Positions 8,852 through 18,315 of a DNA stretch of 64,000 nucleotides are shown one piece after another. The translations under genes were made by a program, and so were the position numbers. The stretch covers positions 124,001-188,000 of the forward strand of contig NZ_JAFIMU010000013.1 of NCBI RefSeq assembly GCF_017302985.1, in the 5' to 3' direction. Source of the DNA: Corallococcus macrosporus. Lineage in GTDB: Bacteria > Myxococcota > Myxococcia > Myxococcales > Myxococcaceae. The notes beneath the pieces were generated by a model that saw only the letters and a list, made by a program, of their open reading frames with translations, had not been told where the DNA came from and did not search any database. How positions within the stretch are numbered: the stretch's first letter is position 1; each line of letters begins with the position of its first letter.

Positions 8852-9511
8852 TCACGGCGCGGTCCAGATGGCGGCGATGCCCTCGTTCACCAAAGCGCCG
8901 CCCGTGGTGTCGATGAAGATGGAGCGGATGCGCTTGGAGGACTGGATCCCCACGAACTCGAAGGCATTGGCATTCGTATCGAGCACCGCGTCCTCGAGAA
9001 TCTCCTGGGTGGCGTCCGTGAAGGTCAGGGTCACCCTGTGCTGGGCCACGTTGTTCGTGAGCAGCTCCAGGCCCACGGCGGAGACGGGGCGCAGGAAGGC
9101 AATCTCGAGGTCGTCCTCACCGTTGGCGAGGATCGTCGGCTTCACGGGCAGGGGGTTCGTGTTGTTGCGGTTCCAGCCAGGCCCCATGAAGCAGACCCAG
9201 GTGCTGGCGCGAGGCGCCAGGACGTTGACGATGGGCGCGCTGGAGCCCCACGGCAGGTCGATGCCCTGCAGCGTCTGCGTGCAGCTCGACGCCGCGCCCG
9301 AGGGATGGTCGGCATACGCGTCGTACGCGACCGCGGGGAATGGGATCAGGGTGGCCCCGGTGGCCACCGTGAAGTCCGCCTGCTGGGTGAAGACCTGGGC
9401 CAGGCCGTCCTGCCGCGTGCCGAGAACCACCGCTTCTTCGTCCTGCATGGAGGCACCGCACGACATCAGGACTCCACAGCCAAGAACCCACATCGACCCG
9501 CGCATGGTCAT
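8852..9511 (-). CDS. Hypothetical lipoprotein
   Basis: About 219 residues. The start ATG at 9511 is preceded by GAGGAG and begins a lipoprotein signal with LMSC as the lipobox (MTMRGSMWVLGCGVL). The mature part is beta-rich, with segments such as PVSAVGLELLTNN, RVTLTFTDA and SKRIRSIFIDTTGG. This resembles a jelly-roll module often seen in secreted proteins where a coordinate shift is tied to a colour-like strand pattern. I cannot assign a family. Upstream of and almost touching the METTL25-like gene. Confidence 0.7.
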   Translation of the reverse strand: MTMRGSMWVLGCGVLMSCGASMQDEEAVVLGTRQDGLAQVFTQQADFTVATGATLIPFPAVAYDAYADHPSGAASSCTQTLQGIDLPWGSSAPIVNVLAPRASTWVCFMGPGWNRNNTNPLPVKPTILANGEDDLEIAFLRPVSAVGLELLTNNVAQHRVTLTFTDATQEILEDAVLDTNANAFEFVGIQSSKRIRSIFIDTTGGALVNEGIAAIWTAP

Positions 9512-9589
9512 CGCCCTGCTCCTCTCGAAGTGTCTGAACGTCCAGGTTGCGGCGCCCACACTAGGAGTGAAGCCATGGCCGGACAAGCG

Positions 9590-10078
9590 TCAGGGCTCGC
9601 TGAAGCCGCCGCGCACCCACGCGTTGGCGACGTCCCGGGTGAACTTGAAGTTCGCCGGCACGCGGTGCTTCGCGACGGTCGAGCCGGCGTCGTCGATGGC
9701 GGAGAGCAGTGCGTGGGGATCGTACTCATCGGGCACCAGCTCCAGCCGGACCTCGTACCAGCGGCCCTCCCAGGCGATGGAGAGCTTCTTGGTCATGGCC
9801 TGGTCGCGCTGCCGGGCGGAGCGGTCCAGGACCTCCGAGGCCGTCTTCACGAAGGTCGCGAACGCCGTCGAATCGAAGGGCTTGGGGTTCTTCTTGTCGC
9901 GGCCCATCACCCACGGGCTGATGAGGGCGGGCTCGGAGAGCCCCTGCTTGCGGATCTCCACGGCCCAGCCGTCGTCCTCCTCGTTCTTGATGACCCTGGC
10001 CGACCAGCCGTTCTTCCTCCAGAACGTGGGCTCCATGACTTCAGGTTCGGCGGGCGTCTGCTCGTGGCTCATGGCCAT
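9590..10078 (-). CDS. Hypothetical protein, 162 residues
   Basis: A soluble protein without signal peptide that I do not recognise. The ATG at 10078 lies 8 nt behind GGAGG, preferred over the ATG at 10072. Features include an N-terminal EPTFWRKNGWSARVIKNEED segment (strands with Trp/Arg), a helical middle (STAFATFVKTASEVLD) and WEGRWYEVRLELVPDEYD. The pattern suggests a small alpha/beta domain. It ends 78 bp before the lipoprotein gene 8852-9511 on the same strand. Confidence 0.65.
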   Translation of the reverse strand: MAMSHEQTPAEPEVMEPTFWRKNGWSARVIKNEEDDGWAVEIRKQGLSEPALISPWVMGRDKKNPKPFDSTAFATFVKTASEVLDRSARQRDQAMTKKLSIAWEGRWYEVRLELVPDEYDPHALLSAIDDAGSTVAKHRVPANFKFTRDVANAWVRGGFSEP

Positions 10079-10492
10079 TCCTCATACCTCCCCCCGCTGA
10101 CACCCCGCCATCCAATCCAGGAGCCCTGGCCAGCCCACCTGGCCGCTTGCAGGGCGCGCGAAGGCGGCCTGTCGGGCAACCGGCCTTGCCTCGGCCGCCG
10201 AGCCGCCTGCTCTGACCCACGCGCTTGGCCGGCACTGCCAGACGTCATCAATGCCATCTCAAATCTAGGAATTGGAGACCACGAAGCGGACCCGGAGGGT
10301 GCTCAAAACAACAGTTGGAACGCCCCGGAGGGCACTGCTGTGCCAGGAATGGATGCAAGCCTGGCGGGCGGCCTTCTGTCTTCTGAGCGCGAATGCTATG
10401 CATCATTTCGAATCTGGCGGCCCATGTAGTTCGAGGACCGGGTCGAGCAGGGATTGTCCGTGCGGGTGTATCGCACCTACGGGGGACACGGA
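10079..10492. other. Intergenic region between divergent genes, 414 bp
   Basis: Lies between the 162-residue gene (minus) and the Sel1 lipoprotein (plus). It should hold both promoters. The part around 10250-10300 is relatively AT-rich (ctcaaatctaggaattgg). Short open frames crossing it have no convincing composition or ribosome sites. I see no RNA gene, palindrome or repeat. Confidence 0.5.
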
Positions 10493-12388
10493 ATGTCAGG
10501 AGCGCAAGGAAGCGCGGTACGGCTGAGCGTCGGGCTTTGTCTCCTTGTCGGGCTGCTGGAGGGATGTGCCACGGGGGGGCACGCGGTCTCGTCTTCCAAC
10601 ACGCGCCAGGATGGCTGTGCGGGAGGGAATGCCGAAAGCTGCGTCTCCCTCGCCGCGCAATACATGGAAGGCCGTGGAGTGCTTCAGGACACGCGCCAGG
10701 CTGCGGCGCTGTATGAGCAGGCCTGCACGGACGGCGTGGCCGAGAGCTGCAACAACCTTGGCATTCGCTATGCGAAAGGCAGCGGAGTGCCCCAGGACGC
10801 GCACCGGGCTGCTGCGCTCTTCGAGCAGGCCTGCACGGGCGGAGCGGTCGAAGGTTGCTTCAACCTTGGCCTGATCCACGAGGAAGGCAACGGAGTGCCC
10901 CAGGACGCGCACCGGGCTGCTGCGCTCTTCGAGCAGGCCTGCACGGGTGGAACGGTCGAGGGGTGTGTCAATCTCGGCTTGCTCTACAGCAAGGGCCGTG
11001 GAGTACCTCAAGACGAGCGCCGGGCCGCGGCGCTCTTTGAGCAGGCCTGCACGGGCGGAGCAATCGCGGGTTGCGTCCACCTGGGCGCCCGCTATGCGAA
11101 AGGCAGCGGTGTGCCCCAGGACGAGCGCCGGGCCACGGCGCTCTTCGAGCAGGCCTGCACGGCCGGCATGGCCGAGGGCTGCTTCAATCTCGGCTTCATC
11201 CACGAGGAGGGGCGTGGTGTGCCCCGCGACGCGCGCCAGGCCGCGGTGCTCTATGAGCAGGCCTGCACGGGCGGCGTGGCCGGGGGGTGTCTCAACCTCG
11301 GTCTGCTCCACGAGGATGGCCGTGGAGTGCCCCGGGACGAGCTCCGGGCCATGGCGCTGTATGAGCAGGCCTGCACGAGCGGCATGGCCAGGGCTTGCGT
11401 TCACCTGGGCGTTCGCTACGCGAAAGGCAGCGGCGTGCCTCCGGACGAGCGCCGGGCCGCGGCGTTCTTTGAGCGGGCCTGCACGAGTGGCATGGCCGGC
11501 GGTTGCTTCAACCTGGGCCTGCTCCACGAAAAAGGCCGTGGCGTCCCCCAAGACGAGCACCGGGCTTCGGCGCTCTTTGAGCAGGCCTGCACCGGCGGCG
11601 TGGCCGAGGGATGCTTCAACCTCGGCATATGCTACGACAAGGGCCACGGCGTGCCACGGGACGAGCGCCGGGCCGCGGCGCTCTTTGAGCAGGCCTGCAC
11701 CGGCGGCGTGGCCGAGGGGTGCGTCCACCTCGGCATGCACCACGAGAAAGGTCGTGGCGTGCCGCAGGACGTGGGGCGGGCCGCCGCGCTGTATGCGCAG
11801 GCCTGCAAGGCCGGCGTGGCCGAGGGATGCTTCAACCTCGGCCTGCGCTACGGCAAGGGCCGTGGCGTGCCGCAGGACGCGGGGCGGGCCGCCGCGCTGT
11901 ATGCGCAGGCCTGCAAGGGCGGCGTGGCGGCGGGCTGCTACGCCCTCGGCCTGCTCCACGAGGAAGGCCTTGGCGTGCCTCAGGACGAGTTCCGGGCCGC
12001 GGCGCTACAGGAGCAGGCCTGCAAGGGCGGCGTGGCCGATGGGTGCCTCAATCTGGGCGTTCGCTACGCGAAAGGCATTGGAGTACCGCAGGATGAACGC
12101 CGGGCCGCGGTGATCTTCGAGCAGGCCTGCACGGGCGACGTGGCCGAGGGCTGTAACGCCCTCGGCGTCCGGTACGCGAATGGCAGTGGAGTGCCTCAGG
12201 ACGCGCGCCGGGCCGCCGACCTCTTCGAGAAGGCCTGCACGGGCGGGGCTGCCGCGGGCTGTTTCAATGTCGGTTTGTTCTACAAGCAGGGACAGGGGCG
12301 CGGAGGGCCTGACTCAGCAAGCCTTGCCTCCTCCTACTTCGAAAAAGCCTGCCGCGCTGGTCTCTCCGAAGCTTGCGCCCAGCGATGA
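10493..12388 (+). CDS. Cysteine-rich Sel1-repeat lipoprotein (HcpA-like)
   Basis: A 631-residue protein. The ATG at 10493 follows gggggacacgga and begins a lipoprotein signal ending LLEGC (Cys25). From about residue 45 it holds 16 nearly perfect 36-residue Sel1-like repeats of the form GVAEGCFNLG-(Y/H)-KG-GVPQD-RRAAALFEQAC. Each repeat has one Cys in helix A and one at the end of helix B. This is the arrangement of the Helicobacter cysteine-rich proteins, where each pair forms a disulphide that staples the two helices. The result should be a rigid, disulphide-stapled alpha-solenoid outside the cytoplasm, typically a protein-binding scaffold. No partner gene is evident; the neighbouring hydrolase is 93 bp downstream. 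Confidence 0.9.
   Translation: MSGAQGSAVRLSVGLCLLVGLLEGCATGGHAVSSSNTRQDGCAGGNAESCVSLAAQYMEGRGVLQDTRQAAALYEQACTDGVAESCNNLGIRYAKGSGVPQDAHRAAALFEQACTGGAVEGCFNLGLIHEEGNGVPQDAHRAAALFEQACTGGTVEGCVNLGLLYSKGRGVPQDERRAAALFEQACTGGAIAGCVHLGARYAKGSGVPQDERRATALFEQACTAGMAEGCFNLGFIHEEGRGVPRDARQAAVLYEQACTGGVAGGCLNLGLLHEDGRGVPRDELRAMALYEQACTSGMARACVHLGVRYAKGSGVPPDERRAAAFFERACTSGMAGGCFNLGLLHEKGRGVPQDEHRASALFEQACTGGVAEGCFNLGICYDKGHGVPRDERRAAALFEQACTGGVAEGCVHLGMHHEKGRGVPQDVGRAAALYAQACKAGVAEGCFNLGLRYGKGRGVPQDAGRAAALYAQACKGGVAAGCYALGLLHEEGLGVPQDEFRAAALQEQACKGGVADGCLNLGVRYAKGIGVPQDERRAAVIFEQACTGDVAEGCNALGVRYANGSGVPQDARRAADLFEKACTGGAAAGCFNVGLFYKQGQGRGGPDSASLASSYFEKACRAGLSEACAQR
10625..12388 (+). repeat. 16 tandem 108-bp Sel1-coding repeats
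   Basis: A unit of 108 bp recurs in phase; gcaggcctgcac is present in most copies. Only the last copy carries a short insertion (the GQGRGGPDSASLASS segment). High DNA identity between copies 2/3 and 9/10 suggests recent duplication. Confidence 0.85.
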
Positions 12389-12481
12389 GATGCGCAGCGG
12401 TGGCTCGATTCCTGTCGGCAGGCATTCCGTTTCAAGGCTTCGGGACTTCGTCGAGAACTCCCTTCACGTCAGGCTTTCTCC

Positions 12482-13624
12482 ATGGCAACCCGGCACCGCG
12501 TCTATCTGGTCCCCGGCTTCTTTGGCTTCACGCAGATGGGTGACAAGGAAACGGAGCGCATCGCCTACTTCCAGAACGTCCCCCGGCTGCTCGAGCAGCG
12601 GTTCCAGGAGCGCGGCATCGACGCTCGGGTGCATGCCGTGGCCTCCTCCCCCACTTCCGGGCTGGAGGCGCGGGCGCATGACGTGTTCCGGGAGATGGCT
12701 CGGACCGCGAACGAGGACGACGCGCACCTGCACCTCGTCGGTCACTCCACGGGCGGGCTGGATGCACGCAGCGTCGTCTCACCGCGCATGGCCCAGGAGG
12801 CGCCGGCCTTCGTGAAGCGCGTGCGCTCCGTCGTGAGCCTCTGCACGCCGCATCACGGCACCCCGCTGGCCAGCTTCTTCCACCAGGGCAACGTGGGGAG
12901 GACGCTGCTGCGCTACCTGTGGCTCTTCACGTTCCTCACCCTGCACCGCAAGGCCATGCCCTTGCGCACCGCCGCGCTCCAGGCGTGCTACTGGCTCGTC
13001 CTGAGGAGTGAAGAGGCGAAGCTGCCGCCCAACCTCTTCAACCAGATTGCCCGGCTGACGGCGCACCTGTCCGAGAACGAGCGCGAAGAGCTGATCCGCT
13101 TCTTCAGCCAGGTGGGCGAGAACCAGGCGCTGATCGGTGACCTCATGCCCGCCAGCCTGCGGACCTTCAACGCGCAGACCCCCGACCGCGAGGGCGTGCG
13201 CTACGGCTGCGTCGTCGCGGGCGCGCCGCCGCCCACGCTGGCCCTCCGGCTGCTGCTCACCCCGGACGCGCTCCTCTACGGCATCTTCTCCTTCCTGTAT
13301 GGGAGGAGCGCGCCCCTGTCCCGGGACCTCCAGATCCCCGAGCGCACCGAGGCGCAGACGCGGGCCCTCCAGGAGGCCTTTGGCGAGCGGTTCGAGGCCT
13401 GGAGCGACGGCGTCGTCCCGAGCCGCTCCCAGGTCTGGGGACAGGTCCTCCACGTCGCGACCGCGGACCACATGGACGTCACGGGCCACTTCGACCAGCC
13501 GCCCGAGTACATCAGCTGGCTGAAGTCGGCCTCCCACTTCCAGGAACCCCAATTCCAGACGCTGTGGGACCGGGTGATCGACTTCACGGTGGGCCGCCCG
13601 GTGACTGTTCACCCAGGCACCTGA
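12482..13624 (+). CDS. Alpha/beta-hydrolase, lipase/esterase-like
   Basis: 380 residues without a signal peptide. The N-terminal strand and oxyanion region read VYLVPGFFGF (about 7-16). The nucleophile elbow is GHSTGG with Ser89, in the context LHLVGHSTGGLDAR. Candidate acid and base residues lie in SDGVVPSRSQ and ADHMDVTGHF toward the C-terminus. Between about 140 and 290 there is a large cap with hydrophobic helices (LRYLWLFTFLTLH). The pattern matches triacylglycerol lipase/PGAP1-type hydrolases acting on esters. Physiological substrate unknown; likely cytoplasmic or membrane-associated. It follows the Sel1 gene by 93 bp. Confidence 0.8.
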   Translation: MATRHRVYLVPGFFGFTQMGDKETERIAYFQNVPRLLEQRFQERGIDARVHAVASSPTSGLEARAHDVFREMARTANEDDAHLHLVGHSTGGLDARSVVSPRMAQEAPAFVKRVRSVVSLCTPHHGTPLASFFHQGNVGRTLLRYLWLFTFLTLHRKAMPLRTAALQACYWLVLRSEEAKLPPNLFNQIARLTAHLSENEREELIRFFSQVGENQALIGDLMPASLRTFNAQTPDREGVRYGCVVAGAPPPTLALRLLLTPDALLYGIFSFLYGRSAPLSRDLQIPERTEAQTRALQEAFGERFEAWSDGVVPSRSQVWGQVLHVATADHMDVTGHFDQPPEYISWLKSASHFQEPQFQTLWDRVIDFTVGRPVTVHPGT

Positions 13625-13684
13625 TGCAGAGGTGCGTGCCCTTCACCGGGTGACGTCCCGACCCTCCCGACGGAGAGTCACCCC

Positions 13685-15013
13685 ATGCGCCATGGACTCG
13701 TGACCCCGTTCCTCGCCTCGCTCCTGTTGAGCGCTGTCCCCGAAGCACAGGCCCAGTCGCCCCGGCCGCCCTCCCGCCAGGAAGGCAACCTCGCCCCGGG
13801 ACGCGCGGGGGACAGTCAGCAGTCCGTGCCGCGCCAGGGCGACATCCCCGCGGGCGCGCCCGTGGAGACCGCGCCTCCCAACGTCCCGGAGTTCAAGCCC
13901 GCGTTCCCGCAGCAGACGCGCGCCCCGGCGGTGAAGACGCGCACGCCCATCGTCGTCACGGAAGTCGCCTCGGGCTTCAACAAGCCGTGGGCCATCGCGT
14001 TCCTGCCGGATGGCCGCTTCCTCGTCACGGAGAAGCCCACGGGCTCGCTCTACATCGTCACCGCCGCGGGCAAGAAGTCGCCCGCGGTGGCGGGCCTGCC
14101 CAAGGTCGACGGCCGGGGCCAGGGCGGACTGCTCGACGTGGAGGTGGGGCCGGACTACGCGAAGAGCGGACTCATCTACTGGACCTATTACGAGCCGCGT
14201 GAGGGCGGCAACGGCCTCGCGGTCGCGCGCGCGAAGCTGGTGGACGGCCCGAAGCCTCGCATCGAGGGACTCCAGGTCATCTTCCGCATGCAGCCCACGC
14301 TCGAGTCCACGCTGCACGCGGGCGGGCGGCTCGTCTTCACGCCGGACGGCAAGCTCTTCGTCACGCTCGGCGAGCGCTCCATCCTCCCGGGCCGCGTCCA
14401 GGCGCAGGACCTCAAGAGCGACTTCGGCAAGGTCGTCCGCATCCTCCCGGACGGCACCATTCCCCAGGACAACCCCTTCGTGGGCAAGAAGGACGCGCGG
14501 CCGGAGATCTGGTCCTCCGGACACCGCAACGTGCTCTCCGCGGCCCTGGACTCGCAGCAGCGGCTCTGGGTGGTGGAGATGGGACCGCGCGGCGGTGATG
14601 AGCTCAACCGCCCCGAGGCTGGCAAGGATTACGGCTGGCCCACGATTGGCTATGGCGAGGAATACTCGGGTGAGCCCATCCACAAGACGACGCAGGCCGC
14701 CGGCATGGAGCAGCCTGTCTATTATTGGGATCCGGTCATCTCGCCCTCGGGGCTGACCATCTACTCGGGGTCGCTCTTCCCGGAGTGGAAGGGGAACTTC
14801 TTCATCGGCGGCCTGTCCAGCCAGGCGCTGGTGCGGCTCGTCTTGAAGGACGACCGCGTGGTCGGCGAGGAGCGCCTGCTCACGGAGCGCAACGCGCGGA
14901 TCCGCGAAGTGGTCCAGGGACCCGACGGCGCGCTCTACCTGCTCACGGATGATTCGAACGGCCGCCTGTGGAAGCTCACCCCGGGGGCCACTCCGCCGGG
15001 CCGCGCGCCCTGA
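13685..15013 (+). CDS. PQQ-type soluble aldose/sorbosone dehydrogenase family protein
   Basis: 442 residues with a Sec signal (cleavage near AQAQS, residue ~24). A low-complexity Pro-rich linker reaches about residue 85. A six-bladed propeller of the glucose/sorbosone dehydrogenase family follows: [84 protein letters not shown] and [11 protein letters not shown]. These are the family signatures. Enzymes of this type oxidise aldoses in the periplasm with pyrroloquinoline quinone. The Ala- and Pro-rich N-terminal extension is longer than usual. The preceding 60 bp contain a GGGTGAC/GTCACCC pair around the ribosome site. Confidence 0.88.
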   Translation: MRHGLVTPFLASLLLSAVPEAQAQSPRPPSRQEGNLAPGRAGDSQQSVPRQGDIPAGAPVETAPPNVPEFKPAFPQQTRAPAVKTRTPIVVTEVASGFNKPWAIAFLPDGRFLVTEKPTGSLYIVTAAGKKSPAVAGLPKVDGRGQGGLLDVEVGPDYAKSGLIYWTYYEPREGGNGLAVARAKLVDGPKPRIEGLQVIFRMQPTLESTLHAGGRLVFTPDGKLFVTLGERSILPGRVQAQDLKSDFGKVVRILPDGTIPQDNPFVGKKDARPEIWSSGHRNVLSAALDSQQRLWVVEMGPRGGDELNRPEAGKDYGWPTIGYGEEYSGEPIHKTTQAAGMEQPVYYWDPVISPSGLTIYSGSLFPEWKGNFFIGGLSSQALVRLVLKDDRVVGEERLLTERNARIREVVQGPDGALYLLTDDSNGRLWKLTPGATPPGRAP

Positions 15014-15093
15014 AGCCTTGTTGCTGGCACGGGAGATGCTCCAGGCTTGGGACATGTGGCCCTTCAGCCACACCCCCACCTCGCGAGACCCGA

Positions 15094-16587
15094 ATGATCT
15101 CCCTTCCTGTGCTGGCGGGGTGGCTGCTGATGGCGGCCCCCTCCGACTTCTCCGCGCCCCTGCGGGCCCGTGGGGAGAAGACGGCCGCGTCCTCGGTGGA
15201 GATGACCTCGGATGGCCAGCAGCTCCTGCTCGAGGTGGAGGTGGTGGACACGACGCCGTCGTCCTCGAAGGATGACGTCCACTCCGACCACGTCGAGCTC
15301 TGGTTCTCGCTGGCGGACCTCGATGCGGTGGGCCCCACGCGCTTCGTCACCGCCGGAGAGGGACACCTGTACCGCGTGGACGGCGGGGACAGCCCCAGGG
15401 CCCTCGACCGGAGCATCCGCAAGGAGCCCGAGGCAGCCGAGGACAACGGGCTCGATTGCACCGAGAGCGAGCGCAACGCACGCCAGGGACTGGGGACACC
15501 GCCCGCGCGCCGGGTGCGCGCCTTCTTCGGCCTGGCCCACCTGGGGCTGTTCCGCGATGGCCGCCCGGCCGTGCTCTATGACCGTCCGGTCCACGCGGCC
15601 GCGGGACTGACGCCCGCCCTGGCCCCAGGAGACGTGAGCTACTCGGTGCGGAAGACGCAGCGCGGCTACCACGTCAGCGCGAAGATCCAACCGGGAGGGC
15701 TCGTCTTCGTCCCGCGCACCGGGGTGGAGACCCTGCGCGCCCGGGTGGACGTCATCGACGCGGGGGGCCGTGGCGCGCCCGAGGTGCTGCGCTCCAGCCA
15801 CGCCGCGCCCCAGTGGGGCGAGCCCTCCACCTTCGACGAGGTGAAGCTGGCCCAACCCCTGAAGGTGCAGCTGCTGGCGGGGGTTCCGGAGCTGAGCCAG
15901 CCGGAGCTGGAGGCGCTGCCCCGCTATTTCATGCGCATGGGCGAGGAGTGGCGGGGCGTCGGCACCGACCGGAGCACGCCCCGGGACTCGAACCGGTACT
16001 GCCGGAGCACCGTCGACGAAGTGGAGGAGTACGTGTTCCCCCAGTGGACGCTGGGGCCCGCCACGCCCTTCGCGGGGCCGGACACCGTGCGCGTTCCCGT
16101 CCAGCAACTGAAGCATGAAGGGGGCGACGAGATGGGCAGGCAGGAGCTGGTGCTGTTGCGCGGGAAGCCCAAGCTCCGGTCGGCCATGATTGACGGGGTG
16201 CTGAAGGTGGCCTTCCGCTTCGAGGATGGGGCGCTCGGGGCGGTGGTGGAGAACACCAGCTTCATGCTGGGCAACGTGTCAGGGCCCTGCGGCGCCGCGG
16301 TCGATACCTCCTTGAATCTGTGGAGGATGGGGGAGGCCGAGGGTTCTGAAGTCGAACTGCTGTCGTGGGGCTCCTGCTCTGACACCCTCACCCATCAAGG
16401 CCAGACGCTGTTCGAGCCGGAACAGTCTGGCTTCTCCACGGACAGCTATACCTGGCAGAAGCCGGGACAGACGCTCCGGATGAAGCTCACGGACGAAAGC
16501 GCGGTGGACCTGAGCTGGAATCCCCGGGACGGCTCCGGTGTCACCGCCCGCCTGGTGGAGCTCCAGCCCCCTGAAGAGCAGCCCTGA
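15094..16587 (+). CDS. Secreted protein with CBM9-like domain
   Basis: 497 residues from the ATG at 15094, which gives a short signal peptide (MISLPVLAGWLLMAAPSD). The first ~200 residues resemble a family-9 carbohydrate-binding module: GQQLLLEVEVVDTT, HSDHVELWFSLAD and an ending in YHVSAKI fit the sandwich strand pattern. The rest is beta-rich and unassigned. It contains Cys residues in SNRYCRSTVDE, VSGPCGAA and SWGSCSD, which may pair. Probably periplasmic or surface-located. The gene lies 80 bp behind the sugar dehydrogenase, so a role in carbohydrate handling is possible but is inference. Confidence 0.7.
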   Translation: MISLPVLAGWLLMAAPSDFSAPLRARGEKTAASSVEMTSDGQQLLLEVEVVDTTPSSSKDDVHSDHVELWFSLADLDAVGPTRFVTAGEGHLYRVDGGDSPRALDRSIRKEPEAAEDNGLDCTESERNARQGLGTPPARRVRAFFGLAHLGLFRDGRPAVLYDRPVHAAAGLTPALAPGDVSYSVRKTQRGYHVSAKIQPGGLVFVPRTGVETLRARVDVIDAGGRGAPEVLRSSHAAPQWGEPSTFDEVKLAQPLKVQLLAGVPELSQPELEALPRYFMRMGEEWRGVGTDRSTPRDSNRYCRSTVDEVEEYVFPQWTLGPATPFAGPDTVRVPVQQLKHEGGDEMGRQELVLLRGKPKLRSAMIDGVLKVAFRFEDGALGAVVENTSFMLGNVSGPCGAAVDTSLNLWRMGEAEGSEVELLSWGSCSDTLTHQGQTLFEPEQSGFSTDSYTWQKPGQTLRMKLTDESAVDLSWNPRDGSGVTARLVELQPPEEQP

Positions 16588-16676
16588 GCACGGCGGCATC
16601 CGCGCGGGGGTTCACCGGAATGTCACTTTCAAAGTAGCCTCCGTCCCGCTGGAAGACAGGGTGAACCGAGGCCGCC

Positions 16677-17138
16677 ATGAAACTGCTCAGCCTGTCCTTT
16701 GTCGTGGGCATCCCCTTGCTCTTCCTGGTGGTCGTCTGGCGGCGGTACGCGCGCGCCCAGCTCCTGCGCCGGGAGGGAGTGCGAGTCCGGGGTACGGTGC
16801 TGCGCATCGAGCCGGGGGGCTCCGACAGCTCCGCGGAGCTGCACTACTGCTTCAAGTTGCCGGATGGACGGCGGGTGACGCACACGTACACGCAGGATGG
16901 CGAGTCCTTTGACCACCTGGCGCCCGGCGCGTCCGTTGACATTGACTACTTGCCGAGCAATCCGAAGTACAGTCAGCCCGTCGGGCAGGGCACTCGCATC
17001 TGGGGAGTCATCCTGGTCGCGGTGATGCTCGTGGTCGCATGGGTCATGGCAGCAGGCGCAGCCCTGAAGACCCACGAGCCCCGGGCCAAGGAGGACGCCC
17101 GGGACACCGCGCAGCGAAACAAGCTGGGGACCTACTAG
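16677..17138 (+). CDS. DUF3592 membrane protein
   Basis: 153 residues with an N-terminal TM (LSFVVGIPLLFLVVVW) and a second TM near 105-125 (WGVILVAVMLVVAWVMAAG). Between them is the small beta-domain typical of DUF3592, with RGTVLRIE, LHYCFKLPDGRRVTHTY, APGASVDIDYLPSNP. Members have no defined biochemical function. A GAGG ribosome site precedes the ATG. A second DUF3592 protein is at 51876-52403. The gene ends 5 bp before the convergent NlpC/P60-like gene. Confidence 0.82.
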   Translation: MKLLSLSFVVGIPLLFLVVVWRRYARAQLLRREGVRVRGTVLRIEPGGSDSSAELHYCFKLPDGRRVTHTYTQDGESFDHLAPGASVDIDYLPSNPKYSQPVGQGTRIWGVILVAVMLVVAWVMAAGAALKTHEPRAKEDARDTAQRNKLGTY

Positions 17139-17142
17139 GCGA

Positions 17143-18075
17143 CTACCCGGTGAACGCGAGGCCTGACAGCTTGCGGTCCTTCACCTTCAGCCAGGCCTGC
17201 TTCCGGGACAGGTAGGTGGAGCAGATGCGCCGCCAGGTCCACACGTCGCTCCGGTGCCACCACTCGCCCAGCGGCTTGTCTCCCAGCAGGTCGACGCCGA
17301 GGTCCCGCAGGTTGCCGATGTTGCGGAAGCCGACCCCGTTGAGCCCTTCATAGGCATTGGACTCCAGCAGCAGCACCTTGTCCGACTCCACGTGGTGGTC
17401 CACGACGAGGAAGGTGTGGCCGGAGTCCCACTGCCTGCGCCAGCCCTGGATGAGCGTCCACGGGTGGGGAGGCGTGGACTCGGACGGCGGAAGCAGGGCC
17501 ATGCCGCTCTCGATGGCGGCGGTGACCGGGGAGAAAGAGTCCTCCGTGGAGGCGACCATCATCTGCCGGTGCCTGCGCGCGTCCCAGGTGAAGTCCGCGC
17601 CGTGCGCGTCGGAGAAGGCCTTCACGGTCAGCGCCTCCACGAAGGTGCAGCAGTTGTTCCGCTGCGGAGGCGCCAGCGGGACGCGGATGCCGGGGAGCGT
17701 CCACGGGTAGTAGGCCTGGTTCAGGTCATAGCGATACGCGGTGAAGTCCTTCAGCAGCCCGACGAGCGCCGCCTCGGACACGGCCAGGGGCTCGTCGTCG
17801 TACGTCCGCCGCTGCACCGGCGGAGGTTTCGGCGCGAGGAAGACCTTCGCGTAGGACTGCGACCTCCACCGCGTGCAGATCCACGTGTCGAGCGCCCCCA
17901 GCGTCGGCATCTCCAGCCGGGCGAAGTCGGTGTCCTGCGTCGGGTAGCCCTTCCGGTGCTCGAGCACGAAGTACGTGCCGGGCTCGACGTAGCCCTCGAA
18001 CTGCGCGTCCGTGTCTGGAAACACGAAGCCCCGCAGCCGGATGGAGAGCTTCGCGACAAGTTCGGTCTCCGCCAT
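17143..18075 (-). CDS. NlpC/P60-like or CHAP-like cysteine amidase candidate
   Basis: 310 residues, no signal peptide. The N-terminal ~80 residues look like an SH3-type barrel (LRGFVFPD, YVEPGTYFVLEH). The second half has a papain-like order of catalytic candidates: Cys142/Cys143 in NNCCTFVEALT at the start of a helix, His220 in SGHTFLVVDHH on a strand, and Glu238 or Asn240 in LLLESNAY. This matches the Cys-His-polar order of NlpC/P60 and CHAP amidases, but overall similarity is weak. The ATG at 18075 begins the SH3-like region. Divergent from the 1200-residue gene, with 240 bp between them. It may cleave peptide bonds in cell wall or protein. Confidence 0.55.
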   Translation of the reverse strand: MAETELVAKLSIRLRGFVFPDTDAQFEGYVEPGTYFVLEHRKGYPTQDTDFARLEMPTLGALDTWICTRWRSQSYAKVFLAPKPPPVQRRTYDDEPLAVSEAALVGLLKDFTAYRYDLNQAYYPWTLPGIRVPLAPPQRNNCCTFVEALTVKAFSDAHGADFTWDARRHRQMMVASTEDSFSPVTAAIESGMALLPPSESTPPHPWTLIQGWRRQWDSGHTFLVVDHHVESDKVLLLESNAYEGLNGVGFRNIGNLRDLGVDLLGDKPLGEWWHRSDVWTWRRICSTYLSRKQAWLKVKDRKLSGLAFTG

Positions 18076-18315
18076 GGTGCGTCCCCCGAGTGAGCTGAAG
18101 CGCGTCCAGCGTACCGGAAGTGTCCCTCCGGATCCCACGGGGCCGCCGTTCAAGTTCCTGACGGGTCCTCCCGCATGGGCAGACAGGGCCACCCCCAAAG
18201 TCAGACATGAATTCATGCCTGGCTCAACCTTGCCTGGGTTCGCGGCGATGAGGAATGTCCGGGACGCCAGCAATTCCATCCCATCCCCGCTGGCGTCCCC
18301 GGGAGAAAATCCAAA

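Noticed and set aside
13648-13683. GGGTGAC/GTCACCC inverted pair around the ribosome site of the sugar dehydrogenase gene
   Set aside because: Seven-base arms with a 22-nt loop are too weak to call a regulatory structure.
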